DNA of 55,294 nucleotides from Candidatus Contendibacter sp. (GTDB taxonomy: Bacteria > Pseudomonadota > Gammaproteobacteria > Competibacterales > Competibacteraceae). The DNA lies in assembly GCA_029624675.1 (NCBI GenBank), contig JARSSP010000064.1:1-55294 (forward strand), written 5' to 3'. Shown one piece after another: positions 24,322-33,000 of the stretch. Under the pieces are notes generated by a model. That model was not told the origin of the DNA. It made no database searches and saw only the letters and a list, made by a program, of their open reading frames with translations. How positions within the stretch are numbered: the stretch's first letter is position 1; each line of letters starts with the position of its first letter. The position numbers and the translations under genes are program-made.

Positions 24322-25041
24322 ATGAGCGATACCGACTCTATCCTGGTCGTCGACGACGACCCGCGCATCTTGCGGCTAGTCGGCCATTACTTGCAACGCG
24401 AAGGCTACTCGGTCCGCATGGCTGCTTCCGTGGGCGAAGCACGGGAACAGCTATCCGTCCTGTCGCCGAATCTGATCATCCTCGATGTCGGACTGCCCGG
24501 CGAGGACGGTTTTACCTTCGCCCGCGAAATACGATCGCAATCCGACATCCCCATCATCATGTTGACGGGCAGGGCGCAAACGGTTGACAAGGTGGTGGGG
24601 CTGGAACTGGGCGCGGATGATTACATCACCAAGCCTTTTGAGGAACGGGAGTTGCTGGCCAGGATACGCAGCCTCCTGCGGCGCTATCGAGCATCTCCCC
24701 CCACCTTTTCGAAAACAACCGGTGGCGTCGCCCGTTTCGCGGGCTGGCGGCTCGATCTGACCCGGCACGAACTGTTCTCCTCGACCGGTGAGAATGTGTA
24801 CCTGACCAGTCACGAATTTCGCTTGCTGGAAACCTTCGTTCTGCATCCCCATCACGTCCTGTCCCGCGATGCATTGATGGATCGGGTCGCCGGTCGCGAC
24901 TGGAATCCCCTGGATCGCAGCATCGATGTGCTGGTCGCCAAACTGCGCAAGAAGATCGAGCCCAACCCGGCGCAACCCACCTTGATCAAGGCGGTTCGCG
25001 GAGAAGGTTACAAGTTTACCACCGAGGTGGTGATCGAGTGA
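24322..25041 (+). CDS. OmpR/PhoB-family response regulator
   Basis: 239 aa. REC domain (about 1–120): acidic pair in ILVVDDDPR, phospho-Asp near 54 in LIILDVGLPGEDG, Thr in MLTGRAQ, Lys in DDYITKPFEERELLARI. Winged-helix DNA-binding domain (about 140–236): LTSHEFRLLETFV, RSIDVLVAKLRKKIE, and the terminal IKAVRGEGYKF. The ATG at 24322 is chosen because AGAAGGGAG precedes it by a few bases; in-frame ATGs at 24232 and 24304 lack this. It is divergent from the hybrid kinase and convergent with the urt operon. The phospho-donor is likely the neighbouring kinase. Confidence 0.93.
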   Translation: MSDTDSILVVDDDPRILRLVGHYLQREGYSVRMAASVGEAREQLSVLSPNLIILDVGLPGEDGFTFAREIRSQSDIPIIMLTGRAQTVDKVVGLELGADDYITKPFEERELLARIRSLLRRYRASPPTFSKTTGGVARFAGWRLDLTRHELFSSTGENVYLTSHEFRLLETFVLHPHHVLSRDALMDRVAGRDWNPLDRSIDVLVAKLRKKIEPNPAQPTLIKAVRGEGYKFTTEVVIE

Positions 25042-25146
25042 GATCGATGCGGTGATCGCTGTCGGCCAGGAAATTCAAAGACCATAGCGGCATCTCCAGC
25101 TTGACCATGATCAGGACTTTGGAATCAAAGCAGGCTGGTTGTCCGT

Positions 25147-25917
25147 TCATACCGTCAGGTATTGCCTGACCAACCCCTCGTTCAAATCCGCCATCGCTCC
25201 CGTCGCCACCGCTCGGCCCTTGTCCACGATGCAGAATCGCTGCGCGACCCAGCGAGCGAACGGCAATTTCTGTTCCACCAGCAGCACGGTCATGCCGCGT
25301 TCCTGGTTCAGCCGTTGGACCGCTGTCCCAATCTCGCGGACGATGGCGGCCTGCTTGCGGACTTGGTCGATCTGTTCCTGGTTCAACTGGCGGATGACCC
25401 GACCGATTTCCCGGACGACATTAGGCTGAATACCCTCGGTGGGTTCGTCGAGAATCAGCAGGCGCGGTTCCAGCACCAGGGCGCGGCCAATCGCCAATTG
25501 CTGTTGCTGGCCGCCGGACAGATCGCCGCCCCGGCGCTTGAGCATGGTCTTCAACACCGGGAACAGATCAAAGATGAATTCCGGTATCTGGCGCGGCCGT
25601 CGTGGATTGGCCGCCAAACAGATTTTCAGGTTCTCCTCGACCGTCAGCAACGGGAAGATTTGCCGGCCCTGTGGCACGTAGCCGATGCCCAGCGGCGCGC
25701 GCTGCTCCGCCGGCAGCCGGTGCAGTTCCGCGTCGGCGAAGGCGATCCGGCCGGAGCGGATCGGCAGCAATCCCATGATGCACTTCAGCAGGGTGGTTTT
25801 GCCGACGCCGTTGCGGCCCATCAGGCTGATCACCGCGCCTTCCGGCACCTCCAGCCCGAGATCCCACAGCGTGTGGGACTCGCCGTAGTACTGGTTCAGC
25901 CCTTCAATGGTAAGCAT
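25147..25917 (-). CDS. urtE: Urea ABC transporter ATPase UrtE
   Basis: 256 aa, LivF-like ATPase of the urea importer. Walker A GRNGVGKTT (about 34–42), Q-loop GYVPQGRQIFP, signature LSGGQQQQLAI, Walker B LLILDEPTEGIQP, and the UrtE-typical end LLVEQKLPFARWVAQRFCIVDKG. It is about 25 residues longer than usual: after Walker B the sequence VVREIGRVIRQLNQE is followed by a second, similar VREIGTAVQRLNQER block before MTVLLVEQK (see findings). The start overlaps urtD by 14 bp, and it is the last gene of urtABCDE. Confidence 0.95.
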   Translation of the reverse strand: MLTIEGLNQYYGESHTLWDLGLEVPEGAVISLMGRNGVGKTTLLKCIMGLLPIRSGRIAFADAELHRLPAEQRAPLGIGYVPQGRQIFPLLTVEENLKICLAANPRRPRQIPEFIFDLFPVLKTMLKRRGGDLSGGQQQQLAIGRALVLEPRLLILDEPTEGIQPNVVREIGRVIRQLNQEQIDQVRKQAAIVREIGTAVQRLNQERGMTVLLVEQKLPFARWVAQRFCIVDKGRAVATGAMADLNEGLVRQYLTV

Positions 25918-26725
25918 CGCCGGCTCCCAGGTAGACTTCGATGACGGTTGGGTCTTCCTGCAACTCGTCCAGCCGCCCTTCCGCCAGCACCCGCCCCTGG
26001 TGCAGCACCGTAACCCGGTCGGCGATGGAGCGCACGAAACCCATGTCGTGCTCGACCACCACCACCGAATGGCTGCCAGCCAGCGAGCGGAGCAGTTCGG
26101 CGGTGCGATCCATCTCCGCCGGGGTCATGCCCGCCACCGGCTCGTCGACCAGCAACAGGCGCGGCTCCTGCATCAGCAACATGCCGATTTCCAGCCATTG
26201 CTTTTGGCCGTGCGCCAGAATCCCGGCCAGCCGCCCGCCGTGCTCGGCCAGGCCGATCTGGTCCATCACGGCGGCGATGCGGTCGCGTTCCTCGCTCGAA
26301 AGCCGGGTAGTCATCAATCCCCGCATCCGCTTGGCCCCGGACATCGCCAGCTCCAGGTTTTCCAGCACGGTCAGCGGTTCGATCACGGTCGGCCGCTGGA
26401 GCTTGCGGCCGATGCCGATCCGGGCGATGGCCGGCTCGTCCAGCTTGAGCAGGTCGATGGTTTGGCCGAAGAACACCCGGCCAGTGTCCGGTTTGGTCTT
26501 GCCGGTGATGATGTCCATCATCGTGGTTTTGCCGGCGCCGTTGGGGCCGATGATGCAGCGCAGTTCACCGTCGCCGATGTACAGCGACAGATTATCAATC
26601 GCCTTGAAACCGTCAAAGCTGACGCTGACACCTTCCAAATACAAAAGAATACCGTGGGTTGCGTCGACTGGGCCGACCGGAGGGTGCATGCCCGCCGCGT
26701 CGAGTTCGGAAATCAGTTCGCTCAT
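25904..26725 (-). CDS. urtD: Urea ABC transporter ATPase UrtD
   Basis: 273 aa, LivG-like ATPase. Walker A GPNGAGKTTMMD (about 63–74), Q-loop region GRKLQRPTVIEPLTV (Q-R-P as in UrtD proteins), the LSGGQ-equivalent position reading LAHGQKQWLEIGM (typical of UrtD), and Walker B LLLVDEPVAGMTPAE. It carries an ~25-residue N-terminal extension before the domain start. The start ATGA at 26722–26725 overlaps the urtC stop, and urtE begins inside its last codons: tight translational coupling. Works with UrtE to power urea import. Confidence 0.96.
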   Translation of the reverse strand: MSELISELDAAGMHPPVGPVDATHGILLYLEGVSVSFDGFKAIDNLSLYIGDGELRCIIGPNGAGKTTMMDIITGKTKPDTGRVFFGQTIDLLKLDEPAIARIGIGRKLQRPTVIEPLTVLENLELAMSGAKRMRGLMTTRLSSEERDRIAAVMDQIGLAEHGGRLAGILAHGQKQWLEIGMLLMQEPRLLLVDEPVAGMTPAEMDRTAELLRSLAGSHSVVVVEHDMGFVRSIADRVTVLHQGRVLAEGRLDELQEDPTVIEVYLGAGDAYH

Positions 26726-27810
26726 GTCGTCGCCTCCCGTCGCCGCAACAAACCGATCAAGCCGTAGGGCAGCAACAAGGTCACCGCTACGAACAGCCCG
26801 CCCAAGGCGAACAACCAGACTTCCGGCAGCGCGCCGGTCAGCCAGGTCTTGGCGTAGTTGACCAACACCGCGCCGACCACCGCGCCGACCAGGGTGCCGC
26901 GCCCGCCGACCGCCACCCAGATCACCGCCTCGATGGAGTTCAGCGGGGCGAATTCGCCGGGATTGATGATGCCGACCTGCGGCACGTACAGCGCCCCGGC
27001 CACCCCTGCCAGCGCGGCCGAGAAAGTGAACACCAGGGCTTTCACCCGTTCCACCCGGTAGCCGAGGAAACGGGCGCGGTCCTCGCTGTCGCGAATCGCC
27101 ACCAGCACCCGGCCCATCCGGGTGGACACCAGCCAGCGACAAGCCAGATAGCCTCCCGCCAACGCCAGCGCGGACAGCGCGAACAACACGATGCGGGTGC
27201 CATCGGCATGGAGGGGGAAACCCAACACGTCCTTGAAATCGGTCAGGCCGTTGTTGCCGCCGAAGCCCATCTCGTTGCGAAAAAAGGCCAGCATCAGCGC
27301 GTAGGTCAGCGCCTGGGTGATGATCGAGAGGTAGACGCCCGACACGCGCGAGCGGAACGCGAACCAGCCGAACACGAAGGCCAACAGGCCGGGCACGACC
27401 AGCACCATCAGCGCCGCGAACCAAAACATATCGAAGCCATGCCAGTACCAGGGCAGCGCTTTCCAGTTCAGGAACACCATGAAGTCGGGCAGCATCGGGT
27501 CACCGTAGACCCCGCGCGTGCCGATCTGCCGCATCAGGTACATGCCGAAGCAGTAGCCGCCGAGCGCGAAAAAAGCGGCATGACCCAGGCTGAGAATGCC
27601 CATGTAGCCCCACACCAGATCCACCGCTACCGCCAGCAGGGCGTAGCAGAGGTACTTGCCGATCAGGGTGACGGTGTAGGCGGTCAGGTGCAGCGGATTA
27701 TCGGGCGGCACCAATAGGTTGAGCACCGGGACACCGACGCCAATGATCGCCAGGACAGCGAGCAATACCAGTCCGGCGCGGTCGGAGAATAGCCAGCGAG
27801 GTAATGGCAT
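26722..27810 (-). CDS. urtC: Urea ABC transporter permease UrtC
   Basis: 362 aa, LivM-type inner-membrane permease with about nine or ten membrane segments. Characteristic blocks: VDLVWGYMGILSLGHAAFFA (about 65–84), GVYLSIITQALTYALML, GGNNGLTDF, and the cytoplasmic coupling region VLVAIRDSEDRARFLGY. Three bases separate it from the urtB stop, and it overlaps urtD by 4 bp. Together with UrtB it forms the urea channel. Confidence 0.96.
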   Translation of the reverse strand: MPLPRWLFSDRAGLVLLAVLAIIGVGVPVLNLLVPPDNPLHLTAYTVTLIGKYLCYALLAVAVDLVWGYMGILSLGHAAFFALGGYCFGMYLMRQIGTRGVYGDPMLPDFMVFLNWKALPWYWHGFDMFWFAALMVLVVPGLLAFVFGWFAFRSRVSGVYLSIITQALTYALMLAFFRNEMGFGGNNGLTDFKDVLGFPLHADGTRIVLFALSALALAGGYLACRWLVSTRMGRVLVAIRDSEDRARFLGYRVERVKALVFTFSAALAGVAGALYVPQVGIINPGEFAPLNSIEAVIWVAVGGRGTLVGAVVGAVLVNYAKTWLTGALPEVWLFALGGLFVAVTLLLPYGLIGLLRRREATT

Positions 27811-27813
27811 CGT

Positions 27814-29427
27814 TTAAACCTCCGCCGCTCGTCCACGCTGGGGAAACAGGCCGCGCGGTCGTTTTTGGATGAACAGGATGAGGAATACCAGCACCAGAAT
27901 CTTGGCCAGCACCGCGCCGGACCAGGGTTCCAGCAACTTGTTGGCGACGCCTAGCGACAGGCCGGCTACCATCGTGCCCCACAGATTGCCAACCCCGCCG
28001 AACACGACCACCATAAAAGAGTCCACGATGTAGCTTTGGCCGAGATTGGGGCCGACGTTGGTCAGTTGCGATAGGGCCACACCGGCGACGCCGGCGATGC
28101 CGCTACCCAAGCCAAAGGTCAGCGCGTCCACCCGCGCCGAGCGCACGCCCATCGCTCGCGCCATGGCCCGGTTCTGCGCCACCGCGCGTACTTCCAAGCC
28201 CAGCCGAGTGCGTTGCAGAGCCAGCCACAGCAGGGCGAACACCGCGATGCAGAACCCGACGATAACCAGCCGGTTGAGCGTGACTTCCAGCGGTCCCAGC
28301 AAGATCGTGCCGCTCATCCAGTCCGGCGTGGCGACCGAGCGGTTGAGCGGGGAAAAGATCGACCGCACCGCCTGTTGCAAAATCAGGCTGACACCGAACG
28401 TCGCCAGCAGGGTTTCCAGCGGCCGGCCGTAGAGAAAGCGGATGATGCCGCGTTCGATGGCGATGCCGACGAGAGCGGCGACCAGAAAGGCCAGCGGCAC
28501 CGCCACCGGCAACGACCAGTTGACCGGCAGCCATTGCTGCACCAGCCAGGTGGTATACGCGCCCAGCATCATCAACTCGCCGTGTGCCATGTTGATCACG
28601 CCCATCACCCCGAAGGTCACCGCCAGACCGATGGCGGCCAGAATCAGCACCGATCCCAGCGACAGGCCGAAGAACAGGGTTTCGGCCCAGCCCAACATTT
28701 GCATGCGGAATTCGGTGCGGGCCAAGGCGATGCGGGCGGCTTCCTTGGCAGCAGGATCGCCGTCCTCGGCCGCCATCCGGGCGAGGGGACCACGAATCTC
28801 GGTTTGCAGCCGGCCACCCAGCGCGGTGGCCGCCTTGGCGCGGACGGTCGCATCGTCGCTGGCTAAATCGGCCAACGCCAGCGCCATCATCAACAAGTCC
28901 TTGATATCAGTTTCGGTTTCGACCGCCAGCCGCGCCCGCAACCGCTCCGCGCTCGCCGGATCAGGATTGCGCAGGAAGGCTTCGACCGCCGCCTTGCGTT
29001 GCCGGGGATCGGCACTGGCGAGTCCCAGGCTGGCCAGACGATCCTCGATCAGACTGCGCAGGCGGTTGTTGGCCGTGATCCGATCCAGATCGCGTTTGCC
29101 GACTTGCCCGAGCGTCGCGCCGCTGACCGCATCCTCGATGGCGATTTCCGCGCCGTCGCCGAGGCCGATCACCATACGATCTCCTTCTTCCTGGTAGTAC
29201 AGACGGCTGTCGGATAACGCTTTCAGGATCGTGGCGATCCGGGGATGATCCAGTGTCACCAGTTTTTCGATCAGTTCGGTCTTGCCGTCGAAATCGGCGT
29301 CGCGCAGTTGCGCCAGAATAATACGCACCGAGTCGTCGGCCGCACGGGCGGGCGAAGCGCCGAACAAAGTCAGCAGTGCCAGTGCGAGCGCAAGGAACCC
29401 GGCGCGAATTGGCGTGCGGGAAGGCAT
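27814..29427 (-). CDS. urtB: Urea ABC transporter permease UrtB
   Basis: 537 aa. A signal-like N terminus (FLALALALLTLFGASPARA, about 10–28) leads into a periplasmic helical, HEAT-like region (about 30–235; repeats of L-A-x-D-D/A-S-V-R type). This N-terminal extension is normal for UrtB. The C-terminal ~300 residues are the LivH-type permease with GVMGVINMAHGELMMLGAYT and VVFGGVGNLWGTMVAGL. It is separated by 113 bp from urtA, an interval holding a CCCTCACCCC/GGGAGAGGGG-type dispersed repeat. It is otherwise ordinary. Confidence 0.95.
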   Translation of the reverse strand: MPSRTPIRAGFLALALALLTLFGASPARAADDSVRIILAQLRDADFDGKTELIEKLVTLDHPRIATILKALSDSRLYYQEEGDRMVIGLGDGAEIAIEDAVSGATLGQVGKRDLDRITANNRLRSLIEDRLASLGLASADPRQRKAAVEAFLRNPDPASAERLRARLAVETETDIKDLLMMALALADLASDDATVRAKAATALGGRLQTEIRGPLARMAAEDGDPAAKEAARIALARTEFRMQMLGWAETLFFGLSLGSVLILAAIGLAVTFGVMGVINMAHGELMMLGAYTTWLVQQWLPVNWSLPVAVPLAFLVAALVGIAIERGIIRFLYGRPLETLLATFGVSLILQQAVRSIFSPLNRSVATPDWMSGTILLGPLEVTLNRLVIVGFCIAVFALLWLALQRTRLGLEVRAVAQNRAMARAMGVRSARVDALTFGLGSGIAGVAGVALSQLTNVGPNLGQSYIVDSFMVVVFGGVGNLWGTMVAGLSLGVANKLLEPWSGAVLAKILVLVFLILFIQKRPRGLFPQRGRAAEV

Positions 29428-29469
29428 GGGCGAAGCCTCGGATAAAGGGCTTGGAAGGATACCGGCGCA

Positions 29470-29513
29470 CCCTCACCCCCCGCCCCTCTCCCCGTAGGAG
29501 AGGGGTAGGGAAA
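29470..29513. repeat. CCCTCACCCC…GGGAGAGGGG dispersed repeat between urtA and urtB
   Basis: CCCTCACCCCCCGCCCCTCT followed by CCCCGTAGGAGAGGGGTAGGG: a short hairpin (CCCCTCTCC/GGAGAGGGG). Related copies occur in the 8091 and 21549 repeats and, strikingly, within the ureC coding sequence (37750–37796). The urtA–urtB hairpin could also uncouple expression of the binding protein from the rest of the operon. Confidence 0.65.
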
Positions 29514-29540
29514 GATAGACAAAGGGAGGGCGGATTCGGC

Positions 29541-30836
29541 TTACTTGTAGTTCTGGCCGGAGCAGGTCTTGGTGACGGTGTTGTAGTTGCCGCACTTGAT
29601 CTTGGGATCGGCCCAGTCGGCGATGATGTCCTTGCTGCCGGGCAGGAAGTCGGACCAGGCGTCGCCTGGCACCAGATCCTTGGTCTTCCACACCACGTCG
29701 AACTGACCGTCGGCCTGGATTTCGCCGATGAACACCGGCTTGGTGAGATGGTGGTTAGGCAGCATCTTGGCGACGCCACCGGTCAGGTTCGGAAATTCGA
29801 TGCCGATCATCGCGTCGATGACCTTGTCTGGATCGGTGGTCTTGGCCTTCTCCACCGCCTTCACCCACATGTTGAAGCCGATGTAATGCGCTTCCATCGG
29901 GTCGTTGGTCACCCGCTTCGGGTTCTTGATGAAGGCATGCCAGTCCTTGATAAAGGCGTCGTTGGCCTTGTTCTTGATACTCATGAAGTAGTTCCAGGCC
30001 GCGAGGTGACCGACCAGCGGCTTGGTGTCGATGCCGGACAATTCTTCCTCGCCGACCGAGAAGGCAACGACCGGAATATCCTTGGCGGAAACGCCCTGGT
30101 TGCCCAGTTCCTTGTAGAACGGTACGTTGGCGTCGCCGTTGATCGTGGACACCACGGCGGTTTTCTTGCCGGCGGAGCCGAATTTCTTGATGTTGGCGAC
30201 GATGGACTGCCAGTCGGAGTGACCGAAGGGCGTGTAGTTGATCATGATGTCTTCGTCCTTGACGCCCTTGGCCTTGAGATAGGCTTCCAGAATCTTGTTG
30301 GTGGTGCGGGGATAGACGTAATCGGTGCCGGCCAGCACCCAGCGCTTCACGCCGAGATCCTTCATCAGGTAATCCACCGCCGGAATCGCCTGCTGGTTGG
30401 GCGCGGCGCCGGTGTAGAACACGTTCTTGGAGGATTCCTCGCCCTCGTACTGCACCGGATAGAACAGGATGCCGTTCAGTTCCTCGAACACCGGCAGCAC
30501 CGACTTGCGCGAGACCGAAGTCCAGCAGCCGAACACCACCGCCACCTTCTCCTTTTGCAGCAGTTCGCGCGCCTTCTCGGCGAACAGCGGCCAGTTGGAA
30601 GCTGGATCGACCACCACGGCTTCCAGTTTCTTGCCGAGCAGGCCACCTTTCTTGTTCTGCTCGTCGATCAGCATCAGCACGGTATCTTTCAGCGTGGTTT
30701 CGCTGATCGCCATGGTGCCGGACAGCGAGTGCAGGACGCCGACCTTGATGGTGTCGGCGGCGTGGGCCAAGGTAGTGACCAGCGTCAGCGCGCCAGCCGC
30801 CAGCCAAGGGAGAAACTTCGGCATCGTCTTCTTCAT
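29541..30836 (-). CDS. urtA: Urea ABC transporter substrate-binding protein UrtA
   Basis: 431 aa. Signal peptide FLPWLAAGALTLVTTLAHAA (about 8–27). UrtA/FmdD-type ligand-binding protein: IKVGVLHSLSGTMAISETTL (about 30–49), VVFGCWTSVSRKSVLPVFEE, LFYPVQYEGEESSKNVFYTG, VLAGTDYVYPRT. It binds urea (or short amides) in the periplasm and delivers it to UrtBC. The ATG at 30834–30836 is chosen because GAGGG precedes it by 7 nt and the signal peptide begins there. A sigma-54-like element lies about 60 bp upstream. Confidence 0.96.
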   Translation of the reverse strand: MKKTMPKFLPWLAAGALTLVTTLAHAADTIKVGVLHSLSGTMAISETTLKDTVLMLIDEQNKKGGLLGKKLEAVVVDPASNWPLFAEKARELLQKEKVAVVFGCWTSVSRKSVLPVFEELNGILFYPVQYEGEESSKNVFYTGAAPNQQAIPAVDYLMKDLGVKRWVLAGTDYVYPRTTNKILEAYLKAKGVKDEDIMINYTPFGHSDWQSIVANIKKFGSAGKKTAVVSTINGDANVPFYKELGNQGVSAKDIPVVAFSVGEEELSGIDTKPLVGHLAAWNYFMSIKNKANDAFIKDWHAFIKNPKRVTNDPMEAHYIGFNMWVKAVEKAKTTDPDKVIDAMIGIEFPNLTGGVAKMLPNHHLTKPVFIGEIQADGQFDVVWKTKDLVPGDAWSDFLPGSKDIIADWADPKIKCGNYNTVTKTCSGQNYK

Positions 30837-30895
30837 GCGCAGCCCTCGTATCGTAGTTGATCGGTTCGCTGGAATGCGAACTTGGAGGGCATTTA

Positions 30896-30910
30896 TCAAG
30901 GAGTATGCCA
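30896..30910 (-). promoter_or_regulatory. Candidate sigma-54 promoter of urtA
   Basis: On the – strand TGGCATACTCCTTGA has the exact –24/–12 spacing of TGGCACG-N4-TTGC, with mismatches at two –24-box positions and at the –12 C. The start point would be near 30885, about 50 nt before the urtA ATG. Upstream is a very AT-rich stretch (30911–30955) of the kind bent by IHF. Confidence 0.5.
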
Positions 30911-31033
30911 AATAATAAATTATATATATATTAATAAGTTAATTGATAATTTCCGATAATGGCGGAGTTTTTCGCCTCATAATGGTGCACGATCCTGATC
31001 GCGATGGGGCAATCTAGAGCGGAGTTGAAAACA

Positions 31034-31050
31034 TGCCCGGAAATGGGGCA
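31034..31050. promoter_or_regulatory. Candidate NtrC-like palindrome upstream of urtA
   Basis: TGCCCGGAAATGGGGCA keeps the outer TGC/GCA and the 17-bp layout of the NtrC site TGCACC-N5-GGTGCA, matching 9 of 12 positions on the urtA strand. It lies about 150 bp upstream of the proposed urtA start point. A half site TGGTGCA is at 30983–30989. Confidence 0.35.
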
Positions 31051-31091
31051 CTAACACGGCGCACTAAAGCCCAATAGCGTGGCCAGCGCCG

Positions 31092-32813
31092 CTAACTTTC
31101 CTGATCCCCCTTCTCTCGCACCAGGGCGTAATCGGCCCGACGTACCCCGCGAACCAGAGTCTCGGTCTCCTCGCCCGCCACGCCCAGGCTTTCCAGAGCT
31201 TCGGCGGCCAACCGCAGACTGGCTTCCACCAACTCGGGAAAGGCCTTGTTGGCGCCGGCTTGCAACAAGGCGCTGCTGGTGACCAAATCCCGCGCCCGGG
31301 CGACGATGATGGTGCGGGGCGCCAGGTTGCGGATGAGCCGGATGGCGCGCAGGGCGGCCTCGCGATCGTCCAGGGTTATCACCACCAGGTCGATGTTCTC
31401 GATCTGAGCGGCCGCCAGGAGGTCCACGTTGGTGACATCGCCGTAATAGACCGGATGGCCGAGGCGGTGGAATTCGTCCACTCGTGCCGGGTTCGTGTCG
31501 AAGGCGATGTAGGGTACTCCGCTACCGGCGAGGATGGTGCCCACAACATGACCGACGCGGCCATAACCGGCTACCAGGGCTCGCACGCTGGCGTCGGTCC
31601 CGTCGACCGAGAACTGGAAGGTTCCATCTCCCAACGGCGCGGCGGCGGGAATGCGCGCTGCCAGGACATCGCCCACTTTGACCAGCAAGGGGGTAATCAA
31701 CATACTGAAGGAAATGATGCCGACGGACAGCACGAAGGTGTTGTCGTCGAGGATGCCCATGGCCTTGGCGGCGCCAAAGAGCACGAAGCCGAACTCGCCG
31801 CCCTGGGAGAGGATGAAGGCGACCCGCGTCGCCGTTTGGCGGGTCTCGCCGAAGGCGAGACAGAGACCCAGGAGGACCGCGATTTTGATCGCCACGATCG
31901 CGATGACTTGACCCAGAAAGAGCCAGGGCGCCGCCGCCAGCGCGCCAACGTCCACCGACATGCCGACGGCGACGAAAAACAGGCTCATGAGTAAACCTTT
32001 GTGGGGATCGATGGCGGCCTGAATCTGCAAGTTGTAACGCGAACCGGAAAGGGCGACCCCCATCAGAAACGCCCCCAGCGCCATGGACAGCCCGGCCTTT
32101 TCCATAGCCCATGCGGCGGTGAAGACGGCGGCCAGGGCGACCAGAAAGAAAGCTTCTCGATTGTTCTGGCGAGCGAGCAAATCGAGGAGGCGGGGAACCG
32201 CGTAATAGCCGGAGGCCACGACCAGGCCGACGGCGACGATGACGATGAGGGCCTGCTGGGCCAGTGGCCTGCCGCCCGCCAAAGGCCCTATATCTCCCAA
32301 AATCGGTACCAGGGCGAGCAGGGGGACGACGGCCAGGTCCTGCATCAAGAGGATGGCGAAGGTGGTTTGGCCGTGGGGACTGGCGATCTCACCGCGTTCT
32401 TGCAAGATCTGCATGACGAAGGCGGTGGAGGACAGGGCGAGGGTCAGGCCAGCGAGGAGATCGATACCCCAATCGGGTTCGGAGAGGCGCATGAAGAGGG
32501 CGATTGCGCCCCCGGATACCAGGATTTGCAAGGTGCCCAGACCCAGCATGGCGCGTCGCAGGGACCAGAGACGATGCGGATGCATCTCCAGACCGATGAC
32601 GAACAGGAGCAACACCACCCCGAGTTCGGTGAAGTGGCGGACCTCCTCCACGTCCCGGGTCACGACAAACCCCGGTGTGTGGGGGCCGATCAAGATGCCC
32701 GCCACCAGCAAGCCCAGCACCGAACCCAGACCAAACCGGCGAAAGATGGCCACGGCGAAGGCCGTGAATACCAGCAGCACCACGGCCGCTTCGACAAAAG
32801 ATTGGGGTTCCAA
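31092..32813 (-). CDS. KefB/KefC-type CPA2 cation:proton antiporter with TrkA-N domain
   Basis: About 573 aa. Membrane domain of 12 or so segments with FGLGSVLGLLVAGILIGPHT near the N terminus, LFVIGLEMHPHRLWSLRR, and a helix containing LTLALSSTAFVMQIL. A C-terminal Rossmann (TrkA-N) domain begins near ALVAGYGRVGHVVG. It probably exchanges K+ or Na+ for H+ across the inner membrane. The frame extends upstream to a GTG at 32939, but the family normally starts at the first helix. The TTG at 32811–32813 (L-E-P-Q-S) has GGAG eight bases upstream and is preferred. It lies between ureG and urtA on the same strand; a role in pH or ammonium balance during ureolysis is only a suggestion. Confidence 0.88.
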   Translation of the reverse strand: MEPQSFVEAAVVLLVFTAFAVAIFRRFGLGSVLGLLVAGILIGPHTPGFVVTRDVEEVRHFTELGVVLLLFVIGLEMHPHRLWSLRRAMLGLGTLQILVSGGAIALFMRLSEPDWGIDLLAGLTLALSSTAFVMQILQERGEIASPHGQTTFAILLMQDLAVVPLLALVPILGDIGPLAGGRPLAQQALIVIVAVGLVVASGYYAVPRLLDLLARQNNREAFFLVALAAVFTAAWAMEKAGLSMALGAFLMGVALSGSRYNLQIQAAIDPHKGLLMSLFFVAVGMSVDVGALAAAPWLFLGQVIAIVAIKIAVLLGLCLAFGETRQTATRVAFILSQGGEFGFVLFGAAKAMGILDDNTFVLSVGIISFSMLITPLLVKVGDVLAARIPAAAPLGDGTFQFSVDGTDASVRALVAGYGRVGHVVGTILAGSGVPYIAFDTNPARVDEFHRLGHPVYYGDVTNVDLLAAAQIENIDLVVITLDDREAALRAIRLIRNLAPRTIIVARARDLVTSSALLQAGANKAFPELVEASLRLAAEALESLGVAGEETETLVRGVRRADYALVREKGDQES

Positions 32814-33000
32814 GTGGGCCGCTCCGAGGAGTGAAGTGGTGTCAGTATCAGTCCATCGGTTCGCCGTTTTGGCGTGAATCCTGCCCGAAGTCCCTAGACC
32901 TGTCGGCGTTCCAAGATCGCCGACGACGCCAAGCACCACGCGACATACCGGATCATACCCTTGAGGACTCTTTCACGCCCAGCAACTTGCGTGGTCCAGA

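Noticed and set aside
25904..27424. A 506-codon – strand frame covering urtD and part of urtC.
   Set aside because: Only the part from 26725 downstream is UrtD; the upstream part is out-of-frame reading of urtC with Arg/Gly-rich sequence.
31092..32939. GTG start at 32939 for the antiporter.
   Set aside because: It has no ribosome site and adds a non-membrane segment not typical of the family; TTG at 32813 is preferred but unproven.
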